DNA of 6,066 bases from Anaerolineae bacterium. Lineage in GTDB: Bacteria > Chloroflexota > Anaerolineae > B4-G1. Numbering within the stretch: position 1 is the stretch's first letter; each line of letters opens with the position of its first letter. The stretch is from NCBI GenBank assembly GCA_030620125.1, contig JAUXFI010000126.1, forward strand, positions 1 to 6,066, given 5' to 3'. Under the pieces are notes generated by a model. That model saw nothing but the letters and a program-made list of their open reading frames with translations, was not told the origin of the DNA and searched no databases. The translations under genes were made by a program, and so were the position numbers. Positions 1-5,482 of this stretch are shown piece by piece.

Positions 1-297
1 GCGCGGGGATTGGTGGCGAACCTATCGGGTGGGGAGCGCAGCCGCTTGCAGATGGCCCTGCTAATGCTCTCGGACGCCAATTTCCTGCTGCTCGACGAGC
101 CGACCAACAACCTGGACATCCCTTCCGCCGAGGTGTTGGAAGATGCGCTGGCCGATTTCGAGGGCACAGTGTTCGTCATCTCCCACGACCGGTATTTCCT
201 GGACCGGGTGGCGGGCCGCATCGTCGAATTGGACGAGGGATCGCTGACCGAGTACATCGGCGGCTACAGTGACTACCAGGCGGCGAAGGTGACGTAG
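1..297 (+). CDS. ABC-F family ATPase, C-terminal end (5' truncated)
   Basis: The reading frame is open from base 1, so the gene begins upstream of the window; only the last 98 codons are present. They cover the end of the second nucleotide-binding domain of a duplicated ABC ATPase. Visible motifs are the signature LSGGERSRL, the Walker B LLLDEPTNNLD and the switch histidine in SHDRYFLD. The DEPTNNLD plus SHDRYFLD combination is characteristic of ABC-F proteins, soluble ATPases that act on the ribosome (EttA, Uup, YdiF and antibiotic-resistance types) and have no membrane domain. The protein stops about ten residues after the usual IxELxxGxLxxYxGxYSDY segment, so it lacks the C-terminal coiled-coil extension of Uup-like members. 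The subfamily cannot be assigned without the N-terminal half and linker. A hairpin terminator at 409-453 follows the stop by about 110 bp. Confidence 0.93.
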   Translation, partial: ARGLVANLSGGERSRLQMALLMLSDANFLLLDEPTNNLDIPSAEVLEDALADFEGTVFVISHDRYFLDRVAGRIVELDEGSLTEYIGGYSDYQAAKVT

Positions 298-379
298 TTT
301 GAGTGAGTTGGTAGCCCGATCATGCGGTGGACTGCCTGCTGGAGGAGGAGGCACTGGAGGTGATCGTGTAGGTGCTGCA

Positions 380-408
380 TTGACAATTGAGTTGAGGCGT
401 AATAGAAT
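380..408 (+). promoter_or_regulatory. Sigma-70-type promoter for the ABC importer ATPase gene
   Basis: A perfect -35 box TTGACA (380-385) is separated by exactly 17 bp from a -10 box TAGAAT (403-408, one mismatch to TATAAT). Transcription would start near A415 or A416, giving a leader of about 70 nt before the start codon at 484. This is by far the best promoter match in the window. It probably drives both the ATPase and the large exported protein. The predicted start lies inside the first arm of the hairpin at 409-440. Confidence 0.78.
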
Positions 409-453
409 GGGAGCAATCCAGGCTTTGCAGGATTGTTCCCGCTCTTTTTTTTT
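409..453 (+). terminator. Rho-independent terminator of the upstream ABC-F gene
   Basis: GGGAGCAATCC (409-419) pairs with GGATTGTTCCC (430-440) over 11 bp with a single G-U wobble and a 10-nt loop. After a 4-nt gap (GCTC) there is an uninterrupted run of nine T (445-453). Stem, loop and T tract fit an intrinsic terminator acting rightwards, although the 4-nt gap may weaken it. It begins immediately after the -10 box of the promoter at 380-408. It should therefore fold only in transcripts that come from upstream. Confidence 0.72.
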
Positions 454-483
454 CGGTTCAGTGCATCCAGCAACTCTTGTGGT

Positions 484-1551
484 ATGAGAATGCCTCTTCT
501 AAAAGTTTGCCAAGTCTGCAAATCCTACCCCGATGGCTGGACACTGGCCGGCGTCAGTTTCACCGTCGAGAGGGAAGAGATCGTATGCCTGCTCGGCCCC
601 TCCGGCTGCGGCAAGACGACGCTGCTGCGGCTCATTGCCGGCTTGGAGACGCCCGATAGCGGCCAGATGTTGGTAGACGGGGAGGACGTGGCCCACGTGC
701 CCCCGCACCTGCGCGGCTTTGGGTTAATGTTCCAGGAATACGCCCTCTTTCCGCACAAGGACGTCTTTGGCAACGTCGCCTTCGGATTGCGGATGCAGGG
801 GTTGAGCCGCGAGATGGTGGCGGCGCGAGTGGCCGAGGCGCTAGAGTTGGTTGGGCTGGCGGGCTTTGAGCACCGCGATGTGAACCAACTCTCGGGCGGG
901 GAGCGACAGCGGGTAGCACTGGCCCGCAGCCTGTCCCCTCAACCTCGGTTGCTGATGCTCGACGAGCCGCTGGGCGCGTTGGACCGGGCGCTGCGCGAGC
1001 GACTGATGGACGAATTACCCGGCATCCTCCGGCGGGCCGGCGTGACCGCTATCTACGTCACCCACGACCAGGAGGAAGCCTTCGCCATCGCCGGCCGGGT
1101 GGTGCTGATGCGGGCCGGGCGGGTGGTGCAGGCGGGGACGCCGGAGGAGGTCTACCGGCGACCGGCCTCGGCCTGGGCTGCCCGCTTCCTGGGGCTGACT
1201 AACCTGCTCGATGCGCGCGTGGTTGGGCAGGGTCTGGTCGAGACCGCGCTTGGCACGTTGCAGGTTAAAGATTTGGGCTTTGGGCTTTGGGGTTTGGGAT
1301 TTACAACACAGTTGTTGATTCGACCAGAGGCAGCGCGGCTGGATGGGACCGGCCCCAACGTCCTGCAGGGAGTGGTCACCGAACGTTCCTTCCGTGGCGA
1401 GCACTACCGGGTGGGCGTGCGCCACGCCAGCGGCGATGAACTGACTTTTAACTTTCCAGCCAGCGCCGCACTGCCTGCTCCTGGCGAACCCATCACCCTC
1501 TCCCTGGACCCGGAGGCACTGGCGCTGCTCCCGGTAGTGGAAACAAGGTAA
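484..1551 (+). CDS. ABC importer ATP-binding protein, CysA/PotA/FbpC class
   Basis: This 355-residue protein would power a binding-protein-dependent importer at the cytoplasmic face of the membrane. It shows Walker A GPSGCGKTT (residues 38-46), a Q-loop in LMFQEYALFPH (about 81-91), signature LSGGERQRVALARSL (136-150), Walker B LLMLDEPLGALD (156-167) and the H-loop THDQEEAF (193-200). About 120 C-terminal residues follow, matching the TOBE-type regulatory region of the sulfate, polyamine, Fe3+ and thiamine importer ATPases; the substrate cannot be chosen. ATG 484 is taken as start; ATG 490 is an equal alternative. Neither has a good ribosome-binding site (only GTGG at 479-482). The upstream in-frame TTG at 433 lies in a terminator arm and would add an unrelated leader. 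Residues about 263-273 come from a heptamer array. No permease or binding-protein gene is adjacent. The next gene starts 37 bp downstream. Confidence 0.93.
   Translation: MRMPLLKVCQVCKSYPDGWTLAGVSFTVEREEIVCLLGPSGCGKTTLLRLIAGLETPDSGQMLVDGEDVAHVPPHLRGFGLMFQEYALFPHKDVFGNVAFGLRMQGLSREMVAARVAEALELVGLAGFEHRDVNQLSGGERQRVALARSLSPQPRLLMLDEPLGALDRALRERLMDELPGILRRAGVTAIYVTHDQEEAFAIAGRVVLMRAGRVVQAGTPEEVYRRPASAWAARFLGLTNLLDARVVGQGLVETALGTLQVKDLGFGLWGLGFTTQLLIRPEAARLDGTGPNVLQGVVTERSFRGEHYRVGVRHASGDELTFNFPASAALPAPGEPITLSLDPEALALLPVVETR
1271..1302 (+). repeat. Four-copy heptamer array NTTTGGG inside coding sequence
   Basis: TTTGGG recurs with an exact 7-bp period at 1272, 1279, 1286 and 1293, followed by a partial fifth unit ATTT (1299-1302). 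The single variable base between copies is C, C, G, A. The array lies within the ATPase gene and is translated as a Gly/Leu/Phe/Trp segment (residues about 263-273). It resembles in style the short tandemly repeated heptamers (STRR) described in filamentous cyanobacteria. That comparison is by form only. Confidence 0.8.
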
Positions 1552-1552
1552 C

Positions 1553-1580
1553 ATTACGCATTACGTTTTACGCATTAGGA
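1553..1580 (+). repeat. Four-copy heptamer array of ATTACGN type
   Basis: Four 7-bp units lie in tandem: ATTACGC (1553), ATTACGT (1560), TTTACGC (1567) and ATTAGGA (1574). An identical 10-mer TTACGCATTA occurs at 1554-1563 and 1568-1577, 14 bp apart. The array fills nearly all of the gap between the ATPase stop codon and the next gene, and its last unit merges into the ribosome-binding site AGGAGG. It is a different sequence from the TTTGGGN array 255 bp upstream but has the same unit length and copy number. Confidence 0.75.
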
Positions 1581-1582
1581 GG
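1577..1582 (+). promoter_or_regulatory. Strong Shine-Dalgarno site deciding the start at 1589
   Basis: AGGAGG lies six bases before ATG 1589, a near-ideal spacing. The in-frame GTG at 1586 would be only three bases away and is therefore rejected as the start. The first four bases of the site belong to the last heptamer unit of the repeat array. Confidence 0.85.
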
Positions 1583-1588
1583 TGTGTG

Positions 1589-4500
1589 ATGACCCAGCCA
1601 ACCCGTTCCATCTTCCGTCTCTGGTTCCCCCTCGCCATCGGACTTGCGGCCGTCTGCGTGCTGCTGCTCACACTACGCCCGACCGCTGTCGCCGCTCCCT
1701 CGCAGGATCAGCCGGCCGGCGTCGCCGTCCTGTGGCTCGTGCCCCCTGAAACGTCGCCGGCGTCAGGTCCCTGGCCATTGGCAGTGAAGGCACACCAGGC
1801 TGGCTGGCAGGTGCGAAGTGCGGTCGTCGAGGAGCGACTAGCAGCGCTGAAGGCCCAGGGACGCGTTGTCACCTTTGAGCCTTTGCTGGGCGGCGTCGGC
1901 TTCGTCGTCACCGCGCCAGTTGGCCTGCCGCCCCAGGTGCGTCGCTGGCCGGAGGTGGCCCGCGTCACTGCGCCTGGTGAGGCGACCCCGGAAGATGCAG
2001 CCTGGTGGCGGCAGGGGTTGGACGCCGCCAGTGCAGCACAGTCGGCCCCGTCGAGCGGCCAACAAGTGACCACGCTCACACTCAACCTGGGGCTACATAG
2101 CCACCTCGCCAGCGGCTCCGCCCCCCGGCCGGAGCCCATCGCGCTGAGCCTGACCCGCGACGGCACGATGATAGCCGAGGCCACGGCCACCCCCTTCCCC
2201 AACGGCAGTGGCGGCTACCTCTACGCCGCCACGCTCTACGAGACGTACTACGGGGGCACGGGGGGCGGTGGAGGGGGCGGCTACTGCTACCCCCTCATTG
2301 AACCGGGCGACGTCCTGCAGGCCGTCCAGCCCGGCCAGACTATCTCGCTGACCGTCCCGCTTCTCACAGCGCTGGCCGATCAGAGCACAGCGTCCGTCTA
2401 TGGCCAGTCCCCGCCAACGGCAACGCTGGAAGTCTACTTCTATCGCTACGGCGACCCTGGCGTCGCCTACCAACAGACAGTCACCGCCACGGCCACCGGC
2501 GACTACCAGGCCGATTTCGGCGGCATGACACCAGTGACGCCGCGTGACTACGGCTACGTCTTCCACGCCGATGCGGACGAGGCCGGCAACCACGTCTACG
2601 CCAGCTATGATGTCCCCTTCCTGCAGGTCGGTGTTGAAAGCACTTACGTGGGTGGGGTCGTCGCGCCCTGCACGACTATCACCGCCACGCTCCACGACGA
2701 CGCGGGCGCTCTCCACGATTCTTACTATGGCTGTTCCTCGTCCAACGGCGCATTCAGCGTTTACTTCTATCCGCCCTCCCAGGTCAGCGACACTGTCGTT
2801 GTCACGGCGGCGGGGCAGGTCGTGAGCCTGACCGTCCCGGCGCTCACCGCCCGCCCCGACCCGGCGAGTGACGTCGTCAACGGCGAGGCCCCGGTTAGCG
2901 CACCGGTGCAGGTGGACCTGTATCGGGGGCCGCTGGGATACGAGTATACCTACGGCCCGCCGTTTGGCGATCCTGACTACAACCTTTCTATCACGGCCAC
3001 GTTGACGGGCACCTACGCGGCCGACTTCACCGGCCTGGCCGACGTCGTTGCCGGAGACTACGGCGCCGTCTACGTGACCAACGCTGCCGGGCACCAGGCC
3101 TACCGCCGTTTCGCCGTCCCCTTCCTGCGTGCCTGTCTGGGAAACTACCGGCTGACGGGGCAGGTCAACGGCGGCGAGCAGGTGACGGTCACTGTATGGG
3201 GGAGCAGCGGCGTCCCACGGGACGTGCATTTCGTTCAGGTCTACAATAACGGCCACTTCTACGACTACGACTGGGACGGCGAGTTGCGGCTGCTCGTTGG
3301 CGACCAGGTGACCGTGACCGCGCAGGATGGCGAGGAGACAGGGCTGGCGGTACCCCTCTTGACCGCCTACGCCGACTTGATGAATTCGACCGTCAGCGGA
3401 CAGGCACCACCCAGTAGCCCGCTGCGGGTTGGCCTATCGCGTGCTGGCCGGTATCAGACCGGAGGCGGCCCACCTGACTATCCCAGCTACGACTACACTA
3501 TCTGGGTGACCAGCACCGCCACTGGCATCTACACCGCCGACTTTAGCAGCCTGACGACGTTCCAGCCGGGGCACCAGGGGGCCGTCTTCTACGTCAACCC
3601 GGAAGGCCACGAGGTTTACCTGGAGTTCACCGTGCCGGTCGTGCGTGTGCAAAGCGGCAGCAACTACGTCGCCGGCGTGCTCCCCGCCGAATCAGACGTC
3701 GCCATCACCCTGCGCGATGCATCGGGGCGTGTCAAGGCGACGGCTACAACTCAGTCTGGCTATGACGGTTCCTTCGAGGCTTACCTGTACCAGAACTGGG
3801 ACGTGCCAGCCATCATCGAGGCTGGGGACACCGTGGAGGTCGCCTCCGGGGATACGTTGACCATCGTCACCGTGCCCACGCTGACGGTGCAGGCCGACTG
3901 CGCCACCGACGTCCTCTCCGGTCAGGCTCCACGCAACGTACCTCTGGATGTCACCTGGCGCGGCGGCGACTACTGGGATGGGTCAAGCCGCACCTGGATC
4001 GTCACCTCCACGGCGGCAGGCACCTATGCCCTTGACCTAGGCGGTGAAGTAGACCTAGAACGGGGCGACGAGATTGAGGTCACCTGGACCGACGAGAACG
4101 GCAATGAAGTCTGGGTGGCCCACTACGTACCGCGCCTCGAAGCAGCGTTGGGAGGCAACTTGGTCTACGTGCTCGGCCCTGTCTACACCCCTCTGACGCT
4201 AACGCTGCTGAGCGCCGATGGCGCGCTGCTCTATACCGAGACTATCACCCTTGACAAATCTGGGCACGCTGCGTTCTATTTGTACGATGCTTCCTACGAT
4301 CCTCTGCTCCTGAAGGCTGACCAGACGCTGGCCGCCGACCTGGCCGGTGAGGTGATGACGGCGGCGCTGCCCCACCTGACAGCGTGGGCCGACCGGCAAG
4401 CCGACACTGTCTCGGGCGAGGCTTCCTCCGGGGCGCGGTTGATGGTCTCTGTCAACTACTGTTGGGACTATTGGCCGGTCACGGCGACGGTCGCTGGTAC

Positions 4501-5113
4501 CTATAGCGTGGATTTCGGCGGTGTGGTGGACATCGGTACTGGCAGCAGCGGCGAGGTCGTCTACCTGCACCCGGACGGTCACCGCGTCACGCTGGACTAC
4601 GCCGTGCCTCACGTCGAAGTGACGTTGGAGGAACACTACGTCAATGGCCTGTCACCAGGGCCAGGGGTGGTGACCGTCACACTGCGCGATGCGGGCGGGG
4701 GCTTCAAGGGCAGCGGCGTTGATACTTCCTGGTACAGCGGCTGGTTCTACGTCTATCTGACCGATGCCCAGCAGGAGTCAGTACCGGTGGCTGGTGGCGA
4801 CCAGATCATCGTCGAGGCAGCGGGGGGCGTGACGACTTTCACTGTACCAGCGCTGACGGCGGTCTTTGACCGGCAGACGGGAATCCTGACTGGCACTGCA
4901 CCAGCCATGGCGTGGCTCCAAATCGCCCTGGGAGGTGGCTCCCGCCAGGTGCAGGCCGGTTCTGGCGGAGCCTACGCGATGGACTGGAGCGACCTGCCGC
5001 CCCGCCCAGGCGAGCAGGGCAACGTCGCCTATACCGACGAACTTGGGAACCAGACACGGCTATATTTCACCGTCCCAAGCCACAACATCTACTTGCCGCT
5101 GATTGGGAGTTGA
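1589..5113 (+). CDS. Large exported repeat protein with YLPL C-terminal tail, function unknown
   Basis: This 1174-residue protein is not assignable to a named family from sequence alone. It starts with an N-terminal hydrophobic segment (about 11-29) and a likely signal peptidase site after Ala33-Val34-Ala35. Residues about 44-129 resemble a subtilisin propeptide. From about 158 on, two beta-rich modules alternate six times. Module A ends in a TVPxLTA-like motif (starting at residues 255, 415, 587, 761, 926, 1085). Module B starts with an Asp and a G(Q/E)AP-like turn, carries a TAxxGxYxxDF-like strand, and ends in a VP motif (342, 510, 682, 847, 1006, 1162). The pattern suggests tandem Ig-like sandwiches. 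The tail is HNIYLPLIGS. Tyr, Asp, Gly, Thr and Val are abundant; only six Lys are present. No catalytic motif or LPxTG sorting signal is seen. It is probably co-transcribed with the ATPase gene. A role as a cell-surface or secreted structural or binding protein is inference. Confidence 0.9.
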   Translation: MTQPTRSIFRLWFPLAIGLAAVCVLLLTLRPTAVAAPSQDQPAGVAVLWLVPPETSPASGPWPLAVKAHQAGWQVRSAVVEERLAALKAQGRVVTFEPLLGGVGFVVTAPVGLPPQVRRWPEVARVTAPGEATPEDAAWWRQGLDAASAAQSAPSSGQQVTTLTLNLGLHSHLASGSAPRPEPIALSLTRDGTMIAEATATPFPNGSGGYLYAATLYETYYGGTGGGGGGGYCYPLIEPGDVLQAVQPGQTISLTVPLLTALADQSTASVYGQSPPTATLEVYFYRYGDPGVAYQQTVTATATGDYQADFGGMTPVTPRDYGYVFHADADEAGNHVYASYDVPFLQVGVESTYVGGVVAPCTTITATLHDDAGALHDSYYGCSSSNGAFSVYFYPPSQVSDTVVVTAAGQVVSLTVPALTARPDPASDVVNGEAPVSAPVQVDLYRGPLGYEYTYGPPFGDPDYNLSITATLTGTYAADFTGLADVVAGDYGAVYVTNAAGHQAYRRFAVPFLRACLGNYRLTGQVNGGEQVTVTVWGSSGVPRDVHFVQVYNNGHFYDYDWDGELRLLVGDQVTVTAQDGEETGLAVPLLTAYADLMNSTVSGQAPPSSPLRVGLSRAGRYQTGGGPPDYPSYDYTIWVTSTATGIYTADFSSLTTFQPGHQGAVFYVNPEGHEVYLEFTVPVVRVQSGSNYVAGVLPAESDVAITLRDASGRVKATATTQSGYDGSFEAYLYQNWDVPAIIEAGDTVEVASGDTLTIVTVPTLTVQADCATDVLSGQAPRNVPLDVTWRGGDYWDGSSRTWIVTSTAAGTYALDLGGEVDLERGDEIEVTWTDENGNEVWVAHYVPRLEAALGGNLVYVLGPVYTPLTLTLLSADGALLYTETITLDKSGHAAFYLYDASYDPLLLKADQTLAADLAGEVMTAALPHLTAWADRQADTVSGEASSGARLMVSVNYCWDYWPVTATVAGTYSVDFGGVVDIGTGSSGEVVYLHPDGHRVTLDYAVPHVEVTLEEHYVNGLSPGPGVVTVTLRDAGGGFKGSGVDTSWYSGWFYVYLTDAQQESVPVAGGDQIIVEAAGGVTTFTVPALTAVFDRQTGILTGTAPAMAWLQIALGGGSRQVQAGSGGAYAMDWSDLPPRPGEQGNVAYTDELGNQTRLYFTVPSHNIYLPLIGS
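2060..5077 (+). repeat. Six tandem diverged A-B module units within the exported protein
   Basis: Approximate module borders in residues are A1 158-261, B1 262-343, A2 344-421, B2 422-511, A3 512-593, B3 594-683, A4 684-767, B4 768-848, A5 849-932, B5 933-1007, A6 1008-1091 and B6 1092-1163. The spacing of equivalent motifs runs from 156 to 174 residues. The units are clearly homologous in motif order but strongly diverged, so this is an old protein-level duplication and not a recent DNA repeat. A modules share an xVTVTLRDAxG-like strand and a GD-containing turn before the TVPxLTA end. B modules share AD, GQAP, GxYxxDF and GH motifs. Confidence 0.82.
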
Positions 5114-5154
5114 CACATCCCCTTTGAGCCTGTCTGCCCCCGCGTTTGCGCGTG

Positions 5155-5310
5155 GTCTCCGCAGCAATTCCCGATATGATCAGACCTGACAGGTTTTTAC
5201 CCAAGATTTGCTGTTTAACACAGTCCCCGAATGACAAATGGGGCCTCAAGTCACGAAATTCGCGTAAACCTGTCAGGTCTTGACGCCAAAACGGGAATTG
5301 CTGGTCTCCG
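5155..5310. mobile_element. MITE-like element, 142 bp, with flanking 7-bp direct repeats
   Basis: CAGCAATTCCCG (5162-5173) and CGGGAATTGCTG (5292-5303) form 12-bp perfect terminal inverted repeats. They are flanked by the direct repeat GTCTCCG (5155-5161 and 5304-5310). Read with the two terminal bases the direct repeat is 9 bp, TGGTCTCCG, at 5153-5161 and 5302-5310. Inside lies a second perfect 15-bp inverted pair (5182-5196 and 5266-5280) containing the near-palindrome ACCTGACAGGT. No transposase is encoded. Size, ends and apparent target duplication fit a non-autonomous miniature inverted-repeat element. I cannot assign a parent insertion-sequence family. Confidence 0.72.
5182..5280. repeat. 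Internal 15-bp perfect inverted repeat of the MITE-like element
   Basis: AGACCTGACAGGTTT at 5182-5196 is the exact reverse complement of 5266-5280. Both arms contain an 11-bp odd palindrome, ACCTG-N-CAGGT, so each arm is also a potential dyad site by itself. The pairing can continue through TTAC/GTAA if two T residues bulge out. Between the arms are only weak small hairpins (5211-5223; 5225-5243). Confidence 0.85.
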
Positions 5311-5445
5311 TTTCACTTGGCCTTACGGCCAGGAAGAAGCAATCGCCAATGCGGGCGCACGGCGGCCTGGATCTCGCGCACCAACTAGTGTTAGTGTCAT
5401 CTTTCCCCGATTCCTTCTGACGTTTGTACCGACCCTCAACGCGAG
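5311..5445 (+). other. Noncoding stretch with one small hairpin, otherwise nothing recognised
   Basis: Between the MITE-like element and the next promoter I find no gene with coding character and no RNA gene. One hairpin is present: 5316-5322 pairs with 5327-5333 (7 bp, one G-U, loop TTAC). No T tract follows, so it is not a convincing terminator. The open frame at 5231-5449 crosses the mobile element, has no ribosome-binding site and gives a low-complexity product, so it is not annotated. Confidence 0.5.
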
Positions 5446-5474
5446 TTGACGATCTCCCCGCCCTATGGTATCCT
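5446..5474 (+). promoter_or_regulatory. Promoter giving a predicted leaderless mRNA
   Basis: TTGACG (5446-5451) and TATCCT (5469-5474) are spaced by 17 bp, matching the sigma-70 type with one mismatch in the -35 box and two in the -10 box. Seven bases after the -10 box is 5481. The start codon ATG is at 5483, so the 5' leader would be zero to two bases. The absence of any Shine-Dalgarno sequence before 5483 agrees with this. Confidence 0.6.
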
Positions 5475-5482
5475 CCCCGGTA

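Noticed and set aside
433..483. In-frame upstream TTG start for the ATPase gene
   Set aside because: The codon lies in the right arm of the terminator hairpin and would add a Phe-rich leader encoded partly by the T tract. ABC ATPases of this class begin close to the LLKVxxVxKSY strand, as from 484 or 490.
299..487. 62-codon open frame downstream of the ABC-F gene
   Set aside because: It runs through the promoter and terminator and has no ribosome-binding site; the coding-like character of part of this stretch is in a different frame (315-371).
2093..3256. Long open frame on the minus strand (387 codons) antisense to the repeat protein
   Set aside because: It is a by-product of strong GC third-position bias in the + strand gene. 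No ribosome-binding site is seen, the product is Arg/Val/Gly-rich without domain features, and the + strand gene has a signal peptide, a strong SD and clear protein-level repeats.
5110..5138. TTGACA at the stop codon of the repeat-protein gene as a promoter
   Set aside because: At 16-18 bp spacing no acceptable -10 box follows (the sequence is TCTGCC-like), and no gene lies directly downstream.
5138..5155. CGCG-TTTG-CGCG hairpin after the repeat-protein gene as a terminator
   Set aside because: Only four perfect base pairs plus two beyond a mismatch, and no T tract follows.
5231..5449. 72-codon open frame in the intergenic region
   Set aside because: It starts inside the MITE-like element, has no SD, and its translation has no recognisable domain or coding-like codon pattern.
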